A DNA stretch of 64,000 nucleotides from Siphonodentalium dalli. Its lineage: Eukaryota; Mollusca; Scaphopoda; Gadilida; Siphonodentaliidae. This document shows positions 50,031 to 61,281 of the stretch, in pieces. Each line of letters opens with the position of its first letter. Position 1 is the stretch's first letter. Location of the stretch: NCBI GenBank assembly GCA_032622095.1, contig CP136067.1, positions 78,084,705 through 78,148,704 of the forward strand, given 5' to 3'. The position numbers and the translations under genes are program-made. The notes under the pieces are model-generated. The model was not told where the DNA came from and made no database searches. It worked only from the letters and a program-made list of their open reading frames with translations.

Positions 50031-50519
50031 TTAAAGGCACGGGCGGTGTTCATTTCAGAAATATTCATATTTGTTCAAATCGCCATCAACAGAAGGAATA
50101 TTAAAATTAGTATATTGTCGTCAAGATGTACGATGGTGTACGTAAACAAGAGAATGCTCGTGTTACAGAAGTTTTGCTTCTGTTTACATAACACAGCGCA
50201 ATTCTATTGGTTAATCACACACACAAATGATATAAACGCTCTTTATTATTTCCATATCAGGAAAACACGGTAACAAATATCGCTCTTTATGTTTACCATA
50301 TCCGGATCTAAACAAATGCCAGGTTCTGTAACGTTTTTTGCTTTTGTTTACATAATAAAGGAGAAACATTTGACAGTAACATACTGTTTATGTCATATTT
50401 CTAATTGGTATAAGAACAAATTCTGTCTATATTTTACTATTATTACTGTTTATGGCGGTTTTTGTCGGAGGTGAATATTTTAACAGCATATCCACCGCCA
50501 ACGCCGCCCGTATCTTTGT
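50031..50519. mobile_element. TTAA-type MITE, copy 4
   Basis: It opens TTAA|AGGCACGGGCGGTG and closes AACGCCGCCCGTATCTTTG, so the right TTAA is altered. The TIR AGRYACGGGCGGCG is best seen here. Inner arms GTTACAGAAGTTTTGCTTCT (50161) and AGAAGCAAAACTTCTGTAAC (50564) are perfect complements but the second lies just past the right TIR, so the true boundary may extend to about 50690. It is related to copies 1-3. An identical copy lies in duplication unit 2. Confidence 0.55.
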
Positions 50520-50690
50520 TTATTTGTGATTAACCAATAGAATTGAGCTGTGTTATGTAAACAGAAGCAAAACTTCTGTAACACGAGCAGGCTCTTGCTT
50601 ACGTACACCATCGAACGTCTCTACGACAATATACTATTTACGAGCTTATTATGTTTGGCATATGAACAAAACTATATATATATACCGGCA

Positions 50691-50953
50691 CTAGCTGGTG
50701 GGCCCGACTTCATCCGGACTGTTCCCCTCTGCTTGCATCCGGATCTAACACCAAAATCCGTCAAAAGGTGCGATTTGACCTTGAATTGACAATTTTGAAG
50801 GTCAAGGTCAAGTCGGGGTCACGATTTGACCCGTCCAAAACACTCCCCGGACAAAAGTAGCCCTATGTATCAAATTTCGTCGAAATCCGTCCGGCAGTTT
50901 TCCCGGCCATTGCAAATAAACAGACATACAGAAGTCCCAAAATATAAAGTAGA
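50691..50953 (-). mobile_element. Helitron family C, short chain member
   Basis: The plus strand reads A|CTAGCTGGTGG and the hairpin CCCGACTTCATCCGG, then one GATTTGACC/AAGGTCAAGGTCA unit, ending ...AAAATATAAAGTAGA at 50953. The next CTAG follows with no gap. At 263 bp it is a reduced relative of 18831-19443. Confidence 0.8.
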
Positions 50954-51679
50954 CTAGCATATTAGCCCGCCACTGGCGGGATTGGTCCCATGGCTTTGGT
51001 CGATCCATTAATTTTTGTTTTTCAAGGTAACCCCGTACAGGCACTTCGACAGCCGACAAAAATATTCCCCTGCTGAGTTGACCATACATAACAAATTTCA
51101 CGTCGATGTCACCGCTGACGACCGATATATCGCCCAAGGTCATTTGTGGGTACCCGTTTCAAGGTGAAGGTCAACTTAGGCGGACAAACAGACCTAACGA
51201 AAATATCCCCCGTCCATTGGAAGCCCTAAATTGGAAATTTCGTCTCGATATCCCCAATTTCAGAGACGGTCGATTGAGCCGTATTTATACTCGTGTATAT
51301 AAACGCTCTTTAACAACGACACCGCAGATACGAAAGCTCTTTAATCATTAACCCATCAATTCCAACGACGGTAGCAGGGCGAAGTGTGAAGGAGTGCTGC
51401 ATAATATTTCGAGCGACAGACTACAATCAGACTCCCGTCATACAGATAGGTATATAGTGAAAACGACGCTCTTTATATAGACACTGCGGAAAACGAACGC
51501 TCTTTATATATCAACGCTATTAACCCCGAAGTGCCGATTGCGGTGATTTTGATGATTGGGAAGGGAGAAACGGTGCTCTGAGCTTCTCTAAAACGCGACC
51601 ACGGCGGTGTCCGTGGGATTTTACACTTATATACGAAATTTGAGCTCGATCCGTCAACGTGTTTTCGATTCTATGAAGT

Positions 51680-51763
51680 ACACACACACACACGCACACA
51701 CCCTCACACACACCCTCTCACACACACACACACACCCCCCACACACACACCCTCACACACACC
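51680..51763. repeat. (CA)n microsatellite
   Basis: A CA dinucleotide tract interrupted by CCCTC and CCCCC blocks, placed near the 5' end of Helitron D. Duplicated at 57439-57522. Confidence 0.9.
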
Positions 51764-52095
51764 CTTGTTTGTATTACATACGTTGTGGGGACATTTCTTT
51801 AGAAATTCAAACAATACCGTAGTTGTGAGGACCTCGTTATTTCGTAAATATATCCAAACTCGGAGGGTACCTTTAACGAAATAACGGCAATCTTTGTAAC
51901 GCATGCGTAGTATCATTTCCGCCTACTGCGGACGAAAAAATATCAAAAATTTCAAAAAATACAAATTTCCGTCGCCTTAAGGGAAACAACTGTTAACATT
52001 GTGAGGACATTGTTTTACTATATGAATGTCCTCACAGAGATGGGTTAACACACTCACACACACTTATATATACGGAAGTCGCAAAATATATAGTA

Positions 52096-52999
52096 CTAGC
52101 AGGTTATCCCGCTACTGGCGGCATTCGTCTCATGGCTTTGTTTCAGAAACATGACATTTTATAAATTTAACCAAATTTCAAGTCGATAGCTCCACCCGTT
52201 TCCGAGATCTGGTCTGCGCATGCGCGAAGCTTGCGTCGCACGGGCTCGGCGACCCGATAAAATTCGTATCCGCGGCAAGATACATTCACATAGCAAATTT
52301 CAAGTCGATGGCTCCACCCGTTTCTGAGATCTCGTCTGCGCACGCGCTGCACGGGCGTCGCACGGGCTCGGCGACCCGATAAAATTCGTACCTGGGGCAA
52401 GATACATTCACATACCAAATTTCAAGTCGATAGCTCCACCCGTTTCCGAGATCTCGTCTGCGCATGCGCGAAGCTGGCGTCGCACGGGCTCGGCGACCCG
52501 ATAAAATTCGTATCCGGGGCAAGATACATTGACATACCAAATTTCAAGTCGATAGCTCCACCCGTTTCCGATATCTCGTCTGCGCATGCGCGAAATTGGT
52601 GTCGCACGGGCTCGGCGACCCGATAAAATTCGTATCCGGGGCAAGATACATTCACATAGCAAATTTCAAGTCGATAGCTCCACCCGTTTCCGAGATCTCG
52701 TCTGCGCATGCGTGAATCTGGCGTCGCACGGGCTCGGCGACCCGATAAAATTCGTATTCGGGGCAAGACACATTCACATACCAAATTTCAAGTCGATAGC
52801 TCCTCCCATTTCCGAGATCTCGTCTGCGCATGCGCTACACGGGAGTCGCATGGGCTCGTCAATACGACAACGACCACCCCCTGGTCAAACTACACACACG
52901 TACCAAGTTTCGTCCCGATCGGTCGAGAATCGTAGATTTGTATTAATGACAGACAGACAGACAAACAGACAGACAGAGGTCTTCAAAATATATATGAGA
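52096..52999 (-). mobile_element. Chimeric Helitron E nested in D
   Basis: The 3' end (plus-strand left) is family B: CTAGCAGGTTA plus CCCGCTACTGGCGG and a short leader. The body is the family A 122-bp array with six units (from 52172, then 52294, 52416, 52538, 52660, 52782), and the 5' end is family A (CAGACAGAGGTCTTCAAAAT... ending GAGA, then T at 53000). Thus modules of two families are joined in one mobile unit. The array contains at least three unit variants, marked by GCGCACGCGCTGCACGGG, GCGCATGCGCGAAGCTGG and GCGCATGCGCGAAATTGG. Confidence 0.75.
52172..52860. repeat. 122-bp tandem array in Helitron E, unit 1 of the duplication
   Basis: Six units of 122 bp. Four keep TGCGCATGCGC; one has GCGCACGCGC and another GCGCATGCGT or GCGCATGCGCTACACG variants. 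The corresponding array at 57931-58985 has nine units. Confidence 0.9.
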
Positions 53000-53003
53000 T
53001 AGA

Positions 53004-54160
53004 CTAGCAGGTTAGCCCGCCACCGGCGGCGTTTGTCCGAAACATTTTGAATTATTTTGTTTTTATTTAAATATTTTTAATATTTTTATTTTTTTTATTA
53101 TATTTAATTTATGTTTCTTTGAATTTGTATTTTATGTTTTGTTTGTGTTTTTCAATGAGTTAATATTGGGTTTTTCAATATTTTACCCGATTTTACCTTG
53201 AATTGATCATTTTAAAGGTCAATGTCATGTCGGGGTCACAATATATAATTTGTGGGTACCCGTTTGAAGGTTAAGACTGACCCGATGAAAAAATCCCCCG
53301 TTCCTAGGAACGACAGACATAATAATGTTTCACACGTCGACGATCCCTGTGTGTTTTTACACTTATATACGAAGTTTGAGCTCACCTAGGGCGGAACAAC
53401 TTACCCGATCCGCGTTCTTAGGAACACAACACGCTCATGTCTATACACGCCCAGACCCAGATGAGGTATGATTTTTTTTATCCTGCCCGTGTCCATTGAG
53501 CAGCCGCTGACAGAGGTTGTCCACCCTTACGAGATGGTCAATAGTCCCCGCAAAGTTAATCCCGTCGTGAAACCCATCCTCGCAAAGAGCGGACAGTCAA
53601 TTAATCCCGTCGTGAACGCCATCAGCAACGCGACGTAATTTTGTTTGGTATCATGTGTTGCGTTCTAAAAATAGGAAAGCACTTGCCCCGTATACCTTTG
53701 CGTAAATACGAAATTGTGAGTGTTGGTTTGTAACCGGGATTTCTGAGAAGCATTATGCCTATAACTACGCCCTTAAGCCCTGACCTAAGTGTCATACATA
53801 CTATAACAATGATGTTGTAAGAGTACTATGGCATCCAATAAATCTCCCCGCATAGGAAACCACTCAATGTTCCCGTATATCTCTCTGCAGATGCTAATAA
53901 CGTTAAATGGTAAACAGACGCTCTTTATAGCGATGCGTCAAAAACAAACGCTCATTAAATAATCACTTGATTAACACACGCCGTGCCTTTGCGGTAATTT
54001 TGGGAGCGGAGAACGCGTGCTCTGAGGTTCTCCAAAACGCATGCGACGACGATTCCCGTGGGTTTTTACATTTAGATGGGAAGTTTGAACTCAATCGAGC
54101 CAACCGTTTTAGATTCTATGAAGTACACATATATATACGGAAGTCTCAAAATATATAGTA
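53004..54160 (-). mobile_element. Helitron family B (F)
   Basis: It starts CTAGCAGGTTA with hairpin CCCGCCACCGGCGG directly after D ends. The left part is a strongly T-rich stretch (53041-53180). The body carries CCCGTTCCTAGGAACG, TTAATCCCGTCGTGAA (twice) and GACGCTCTTTATAGCG. The end ...AAAATATATAGTA is again split by an insertion (G, next), and its last TAGA is found after G in the second duplication unit (61278-61281). Confidence 0.7.
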
Positions 54161-54670
54161 CTACCAGGTTAGCCCGCCACTGGCGGCATTCGTCTCATGG
54201 CTTTGTTTCAGAAACATGACATTTTTCAAGTCGATAGCTCCACCCGTTTCCGAGATCTGGTCTGCGCAAGCGCGAAGCTGGCGTCGCACGGGCTCGGCGA
54301 CCCGATAAAATTCGTATCCGGGGCAAGATACATTCACATAGCAAATTTCAAGTCGATAGCTCCATCCGTTTCCGAGATCTCGTCTGCGCACGCGCTGCAC
54401 GGGCGTCGCACGGGCTCGGCGACCCGATAAAATTCGTACCCGGGGCAAGATACATTCACATACCAAATTTCAAGTCGATAGCTCCACCCGTTTCCGATAT
54501 CTCGTCTGCGCATGCGCGAAGCTGGCGTCGCACGGGCTCGGCGACCCGATAAAATTTGTATCCGGGGCAAGATACATTCACATAGCAAAGGTCGATAGCT
54601 CCACCCGTTTCCGAGATAACGCATTCTTTGTTTTTCAATAAGTTAATTCATGGTACCCGTCCTCCCCGTC
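54161..54670 (-). mobile_element. Helitron G, cut by the duplication junction
   Basis: Its end is mutated (CTACCAGGTTA in place of CTAG) but the hairpin CCCGCCACTGGCGG is kept. It then carries about four partial or full 122-bp units and family B body text (GTTAATTCATGGTACCCGTC). It stops at 54670 where unit 2 of the duplication begins. The complete version is at 60286-61277. Confidence 0.7.
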
Positions 54671-55789
54671 AGTCATTATAGCGAGTCTAATATCAAGCCT
54701 AAACTCATTTATCTTGTAGGAAAAAACTGAAGTATGTCTCTCTAGCATTTACAGGCCTTCTAATCACTCGGTAATTAAATGTAAGGCGATATACCGTAAA
54801 TATATTGCACTGGCTGCGACGAGGCGTTCGTTTGGTTGGCTAATACGATGTCAAACAAAAAAATGAACATCAATCAACGTGGATAACTGAGTTTGGAACA
54901 GGATGGCATGATAACTACTCAGCAGGCGATTGCAAGATTCACAGCACCCGCCAAATTCAAAGCACGTGAAAAAGGCGGTTGTATGTAACGTTATATAGCA
55001 GAGATATTAATCTGGAGCTATTGCGTGCTTTTTCTGGCACTTCCATGATAAATTGTAACCAGTTCATCCCAGAATTGCTCGTGACGAGGCAACTAACGTA
55101 AGTATATATTTCCAGAGTAAACGAGGTGATTGGGGGACTATTCTGGAAAAAGGTAACAACATATTTGGCCGCTTCCTCAAAACGTTAATGCGTATACATT
55201 GCTCACATATTGTGGAGAACACTTGTTCGTGTATTGCCCCTTTATTCAGCGAACTGATACATGTCATGAGATCCTTCCAAAGTCGTATCACACGAAGTTC
55301 TTTTAACAGTCTTTAACAGTCAACGACAAGAAACCATAGCCAGCAAAGGTAACGCCCTCAAGATCACATTATTGGGCATATATATAAACTACAGCTGGGC
55401 GTTGCTCGGGTGAGTAATGCGTAAAATATTAGTGGCATTTAAGTCATTTAAATTTTTAACCATCTAGTGTAAACAGCATCTATTACATAACTCTACAGAT
55501 ACATCTATCTTTTAAGTTTACAATAAATGCTCTTTATCTTTTAGGTAAAAAAAAAACACCTATCCCGTGATATTCTCCTCGTCAGTTTACTTTTTCTCCG
55601 TATATCAGTTTGGCTGAGAATAAATGCTCTTTATTGATCACATAATGTTTTAGCCCCCCCCCTTAAGTCATATGAGGTCAAAAGAGCCTATCCCATTACA
55701 TTCCCTGGTCAGATGGCCCATATGTACCAATTTCCATACATATCTTCTAAGCTAACAAGGAATGCTCTTTATTGATAACATTTGTCTCT

Positions 55790-56278
55790 TTAAAGGCACG
55801 GGCGGTGTTCATTTCAGAAATATTCATATTTGTTCAAATCGCCATCAACAGAAGGAATATTAAAATTAGTATATTGTCGTCAAGATGTACGATGGTGTAC
55901 GTAAACAAGAGAATGCTCGTGTTACAGAAGTTTTGCTTCTGTTTACATAACACAGCGCAATTCTATTGGTTAATCACACACACAAATGATATAAACGCTC
56001 TTTATTATTTCCATATCAGGAAAACACGGTAACAAATATCGCTCTTTATGTTTACCATATCCGGATCTAAACAAATGCCAGGTTCTGTAACGTTTTTTGC
56101 TTTTGTTTACATAATAAAGGAGAAACATTTGACAGTAACATACTGTTTATGTCATATTTCTAATTGGTATAAGAACAAATTCTGTCTATATTTTACTATT
56201 ATTACTGTTTATGGCGGTTTTTGTCGGAGGTGAATATTTTAACAGCATATCCACCGCCAACGCCGCCCGTATCTTTGT
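55790..56278. mobile_element. TTAA-type MITE, copy 5 (duplicate of copy 4)
   Basis: Identical in layout to 50031-50519 at an offset of 5759; it arose with the large duplication, not by transposition. Confidence 0.6.
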
Positions 56279-56449
56279 TTATTTGTGATTAACCAATAGA
56301 ATTGAGCTGTGTTATGTAAACAGAAGCAAAACTTCTGTAACACGAGCAGGCTCTTGCTTACGTACACCATCGAACGTCTCTACGACAATATACTATTTAC
56401 GAGCTTATTATGTTTGGCATATGAACAAAACTATATATATATACCGGCA

Positions 56450-56712
56450 CTAGCTGGTGGGCCCGACTTCATCCGGACTGTTCCCCTCTGCTTGCATCCG
56501 GATCTAACACCAAAATCCGTCAAAAGGTGCGATTTGACCTTGAATTGACAATTTTGAAGGTCAAGGTCAAGTCGGGGTCACGATTTGACCCGTCCAAAAC
56601 ACTCCCCGGACAAAAGTAGCCCTATGTATCAAATTTCGTCGAAATCCGTCCGGCAGTTTTCCCGGCCATTGCAAATAAACAGACATACAGAAGTCCCAAA
56701 ATATAAAGTAGA
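56450..56712 (-). mobile_element. Helitron family C, duplicate copy
   Basis: The copy of 50691-50953 in duplication unit 2, with the same A|CTAGCTGGTGG start and ...AGTAGA end. Confidence 0.8.
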
Positions 56713-57438
56713 CTAGCATATTAGCCCGCCACTGGCGGGATTGGTCCCATGGCTTTGGTCGATCCATTAATTTTTGTTTTTCAAGGTAACCCCGTACAGG
56801 CACTTCGACAGCCGACAAAAATATTCCCCTGCTGAGTTGACCATACATAACAAATTTCACGTCGATGTCACCGCTGACGACCGATATATCGCCCAAGGTC
56901 ATTTGTGGGTACCCGTTTCAAGGTGAAGGTCAACTTAGGCGGACAAACAGACCTAACGAAAATATCCCCCGTCCATTGGAAGCCCTAAATTGGAAATTTC
57001 GTCTCGATATCCCCAATTTCAGAGACGGTCGATTGAGCCGTATTTATACTCGTGTATATAAACGCTCTTTAACAACGACACCGCAGATACGAAAGCTCTT
57101 TAATCATTAACCCATCAATTCCAACGACGGTAGCAGGGCGAAGTGTGAAGGAGTGCTGCATAATATTTCGAGCGACAGACTACAATCAGACTCCCGTCAT
57201 ACAGATAGGTATATAGTGAAAACGACGCTCTTTATATAGACACTGCGGAAAACGAACGCTCTTTATATATCAACGCTATTAACCCCGAAGTGCCGATTGC
57301 GGTGATTTTGATGATTGGGAAGGGAGAAACGGTGCTCTGAGCTTCTCTAAAACGCGACCACGGCGGTGTCCGTGGGATTTTACACTTATATACGAAATTT
57401 GAGCTCGATCCGTCAACGTGTTTTCGATTCTATGAAGT

Positions 57439-57522
57439 ACACACACACACACGCACACACCCTCACACACACCCTCTCACACACACACACACACCCCCCA
57501 CACACACACCCTCACACACACC
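57439..57522. repeat. (CA)n microsatellite, duplicate copy
   Basis: The copy of 51680-51763 in duplication unit 2, without visible length change. Confidence 0.9.
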
Positions 57523-57854
57523 CTTGTTTGTATTACATACGTTGTGGGGACATTTCTTTAGAAATTCAAACAATACCGTAGTTGTGAGGACCTTGTTATT
57601 TCGTAAATATATCCAAACTCGGAGGGTACCTTTAACGAAATAACGGCAATCTTTGTAACGCATGCGTAGTATCATTTCCGCCTAGTGCGGACGAAAAAAT
57701 ATCAAAAATTTCAAAAAATACAAATTTCCGTCGCCTTAAGGGAAACAACTGTTAACATTGTGAGGACATTGTTTTACTATATGAATGTCCTCACAGAGAT
57801 GGGTTAACACACTCACACACACTTATATATACGGAAGTCGCAAAATATATAGTA

Positions 57855-59124
57855 CTAGCAGGTTATCCCGCTACTGGCGGCATTCGTCTCATGGCTTTGT
57901 TTCAGAAACATGACATTTTATAAATTTAACCAAATTTCAAGTCGATAGCTCCACCCGTTTCCGAGATCTGGTCTGCGCATGCGCGAAGCTTGCGTCGCAC
58001 GGGCTCGGCGACCCGATAAAATTCGTATCCGCGGCAAGATACATTCACATAGCAAATTTCAAGTCGATGGCTCCACCCGTTTCTGAGATCTCGTCTGCGC
58101 ACGCGCTGCACGGGCGTCGCACGGGCTCGGCGACCCGATAAAATTCGTACCTGGGGCAAGATACATTCACATACCAAATTTCAAGTCGATAGCTCCACCC
58201 GTTTCCGAGATCTCGTCTGCGCATGCGCGAAGCTGGCGTCGCACGGGCTCGGCGACCCGATAAAATTCGTATCCGGGGCAAGATACATTGACATACCAAA
58301 TTTCAAGTCGATAGCTCCACCCGTTTCCGATATCTCGTCTGCGCATGCGCGAAATTGGTGTCGCACGGGCTCGGCGACCCGATAAAATTCGTATCCGGGG
58401 CAAGATACATTCACATAGCAAATTTCAAGTCGATGGCTCCACCCGTTTCTGAGATCTCGTCTGCGCACGCGCTGCACGGGCGTCGCACGGGCTCGGCGAC
58501 CCGATAAAATTCGTACCTGGGGCAAGATACATTCACATACCAAATTTCAAGTCGATAGCTCCACCCGTTTCCGAGATCTCGTCTGCGCATGCGCGAAGCT
58601 GGCGTCGCACGGGCTCGGCGACCCGATAAAATTCGTATCCGGGGCAAGATACATTGACATACCAAATTTCAAGTCGATAGCTCCACCCGTTTCCGATATC
58701 TCGTCTGCGCATGCGCGAAATTGGTGTCGCACGGGCTCGGCGACCCGATAAAATTCGTATCCGGGGCAAGATACATTCACATAGCAAATTTCAAGTCGAT
58801 AGCTCCACCCGTTTCCGAGATCTCGTCTGCGCATGCGTGAATCTGGCGTCGCACGGGCTCGGCGACCCGATAAAATTCGTATTCGGGGCAAGACACATTC
58901 ACATACCAAATTTCAAGTCGATAGCTCCTCCCATTTCCGAGATCTCGTCTGCGCATGCGCTACACGGGAGTCGCATGGGCTCGTCAATACGACAACGACC
59001 ACCCCCTGGTCAAACTACACACACGTACCAAGTTTCGTCCCGATCGGTCGAGAATCGTAGATTTGTATTAATGACAGACAGACAGACAAACAGACAGACA
59101 GAGGTCTTCAAAATATATATGAGA
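57855..59124 (-). mobile_element. Chimeric Helitron E, expanded copy
   Basis: Same ends as 52096-52999 (CTAGCAGGTTA start, GAGA end) but 366 bp longer. The block of three variant units (GCGCACGCGCTGCACGGG, GCGCATGCGCGAAGCTGG, GCGCATGCGCGAAATTGG) occurs twice in succession, at about 58050-58415 and 58416-58781. The extra sequence is exactly three 122-bp units. Confidence 0.8.
57931..58985. repeat. 122-bp array with a duplicated three-unit block
   Basis: Nine units, against six in the sister array at 52172-52860. The extra three repeat the same variant order, giving a 366-bp higher-order unit. The variant G in GTCGATGGC marks the first unit of each block. Confidence 0.9.
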
Positions 59125-59128
59125 TAGA

Positions 59129-60285
59129 CTAGCAGGTTAGCCCGCCACAGGCGGCGTTTGTCCGAAACATTTTGAATTATTTTGTTTTTATTTAAATATT
59201 TTTAATATTTTTATTTTTTTTATTATATTTAATTTATGTTTCTTTGAATTTGTATTTTATGTTTTGTTTGTGTTTTTCAATGAGTTAATATTGGGTTTTT
59301 CAATATTTTACCCGATTTTACCTTGAATTGATCATTTTCAAGGTCAATGTCATGTCGGGGTCACAATATATAATTTGTGGGTACCCGTTTGAAGGTTAAG
59401 ACTGACCCGATGAAAAAATCCCCCGTTCCTAGGAACGACAGACATAATAATGTTTCACACGTCGACGATCCCTGTGTGTTTTTACACTTATATACGAAGT
59501 TTGAGCTCACCTAGGGCGGAACAACTTACCCGATCCGCGTTCTTAGGAACACAACACGCTCATGTCTATACACGCCCAGACCCAGATGAGGTATGATTTT
59601 TTTTAACCTGCCCGTGTCCATTGAGCAGCCGCTGACAGAGGTTGTCCACCCTTACGAGATGGTCAATAGTCCCCGCAAAGTTAATCCCGTCGTGAAACCC
59701 ATCCTCGCAAAGAGCGGACAGTCAATTAATCCCGTCGTGAACGCCATCAGCAACGCGACGTAATTTTGTTTGGTATCATGTGTTGCGTTCTAAAAATAGG
59801 AAAGCACTTGCCCCGTATACCTTTGCGTAAATACGAAATTGTGAGTGTTGGTTTGTAACCGGGATTTCTGAGAAGCATTATGCCTATAACTACGCCCTTA
59901 AGCCCTGACCTAAGTGTCATACATACTATAACAATGATGTTGTAAGAGTACTATGGCATCCAATAAATCTCCCCGCATAGGAAACCACTCAATGTTCCCG
60001 TATATCTCTCTGCAGATGCTAATAACGTTAAATGGTAAACAGACGCTCTTTATAGCGATGCGTCAAAAACAAACGCTCATTAAATAATCACTTGATTAAC
60101 ACACGCCGTGCCTTTGCGGTAATTTTGGGAGCGGAGAACGCGTGCTCTGAGGTTCTCCAAAACGCATGCGACGACGATTCCCGTGGGTTTTTACATTTAG
60201 ATGGGAAGTTTGAACTCAATCGAGCCAACCGTTTTAGATTCTATGAAGTACACATATATATACGGAAGTCTCAAAATATATAGTA
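59129..60285 (-). mobile_element. Helitron F, duplicate copy
   Basis: Corresponds to 53004-54160 with a few substitutions (for example CCACAGGCGG in the hairpin). Its last four bases, TAGA, are displaced to 61278-61281 by the insertion of G. Confidence 0.7.
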
Positions 60286-61277
60286 CTACCAGGTTAGCCC
60301 GCCACTGGCGGCATTCGTCTCATGGCTTTGTTTCAGAAACATGACATTTTTCAAGTCGATAGCTCCACCCGTTTCCGAGATCTGGTCTGCGCAAGCGCGA
60401 AGCTGGCGTCGCACGGGCTCGGCGACCCGATAAAATTCGTATCCGGGGCAAGATACATTCACATAGCAAATTTCAAGTCGATAGCTCCATCCGTTTCCGA
60501 GATCTCGTCTGCGCACGCGCTGCACGGGCGTCGCACGGGCTCGGCGACCCGATAAAATTCGTACCCGGGGCAAGATACATTCACATACCAAATTTCAAGT
60601 CGATAGCTCCACCCGTTTCCGATATCTCGTCTGCGCATGCGCGAAGCTGGCGTCGCACGGGCTCGGCGACCCGATAAAATTTGTATCCGGGGCAAGATAC
60701 ATTCACATAGCAAAGGTCGATAGCTCCACCCGTTTCCGAGATAACGCATTCTTTGTTTTTCAATAAGTTAATTCATGGTACCCGTCCTCCCCGTCCTAAA
60801 CTTCAGAGCGGACAGTCAATTAATCCCGTCGTGAAATCCCTCTGCATAATATATCGAGCTCTTAGATCAATTCTGCCTTTTTAGTCGAGATAATTGCATT
60901 TCGTCCGCATCCGTATTTCGGACGCATGGGGACAGTCGTTTAGCCACGTCCATTGGAATCCGCATCCGTATTTCGGACGCATGGGGTCAGTCGTTTTGCC
61001 ACGTCCATTGCAATAAAGAGCGTTGATTGTTAACACCTCCGTATAAGGTCAATATAAAGATCGTTGATGTCTTAACCACCGCAGTGCCGTTTTTTGTGAC
61101 TGATATTGGAGAACGGATGCTCCGAGCTTCTCCAAAACGCGACCACGGTCGTGTCGGTGGGATTTTACACTTACATACGAAATTTGAGCTCAATCTGTAC
61201 ACGCGTTTTAGATTCTATGAAGTACACACACACACACACATATATATATACGGAAGTCTCAAAATATATAGTATAGA
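60286..61277 (-). mobile_element. Helitron G, complete copy nested in F
   Basis: It starts CTACCAGGTTA plus hairpin CCCGCCACTGGCGG, carries the same short 122-bp array as 54161-54670, and continues past the duplication end. The family B body follows (CGCATCCGTATTTCGGACGC twice, AATAAAGAGCGTTGATTG, ACGCGACCACGG) and it ends ...ATATATAGTATAGA at 61277. The following TAGA, then TGTG, is the displaced end of F and then host DNA. Confidence 0.7.
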
Positions 61278-61281
61278 TAGA

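Larger units (their letters stand above)
50954..53003 (-). mobile_element. Helitron family B (D), interrupted near its 5' end
   Basis: It starts CTAGCATATTA with hairpin CCCGCCACTGGCGGG at 11 nt. Its minus-strand 5' terminus, ACGGAAGTCGCAAAATATAT AGTA, is split at 52095 by another Helitron (52096-52999) and resumes as TAGA at 53000-53003. Removing the insert gives ...ATATAGTATAGA, the same end seen intact at 63181-63193. The body (about 1.15 kb) includes GCTCTTTA motifs, a (CA)n tract and TTTTCGATTCTATGAAGTAC. It is non-coding. Confidence 0.75.
48911..54670. repeat. Large tandem duplication, unit 1 (5760 bp)
   Basis: The segment starting AGTCATTATAGCGAGTCTAA at 48911 recurs from 54671. The two units are almost identical: I see five substitutions (51835, 51926, 53024, 53214, 53481), one A-run length difference near 49790, and a 366-bp indel. 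The left boundary lies in unique DNA and the right boundary lies inside a Helitron body (after CCCGTCCTCCCCGTC). No long homology exists at the junction. Confidence 0.95.
56713..59128 (-). mobile_element. Helitron D, duplicate copy, interrupted by E
   Basis: Corresponds to 50954-53003. The nested element occupies 57855-59124 and the residual terminal TAGA is at 59125-59128. Confidence 0.75.
54671..60795. repeat. Large tandem duplication, unit 2 (6125 bp)
   Basis: This repeats 48911-54670. Offsets are 5760, then 5759 after a one-base change in an A run, then 6125 after a 366-bp gain inside the 122-bp array. The unit ends at CCCGTCCTCCCCGTC, after which Helitron G continues uninterrupted (CTAAACTTCAGAG...). 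Its contents mirror unit 1: TTAA MITE (55790-56278) and Helitrons C (56450-56712), D, E, F and G. Confidence 0.95.

Noticed and set aside
48911..60795. Two haplotypes assembled in series
   Set aside because: Not excluded, but less likely: about 0.1% divergence is low for alleles in a marine invertebrate, and the second unit passes smoothly into the rest of Helitron G. Read depth would decide.
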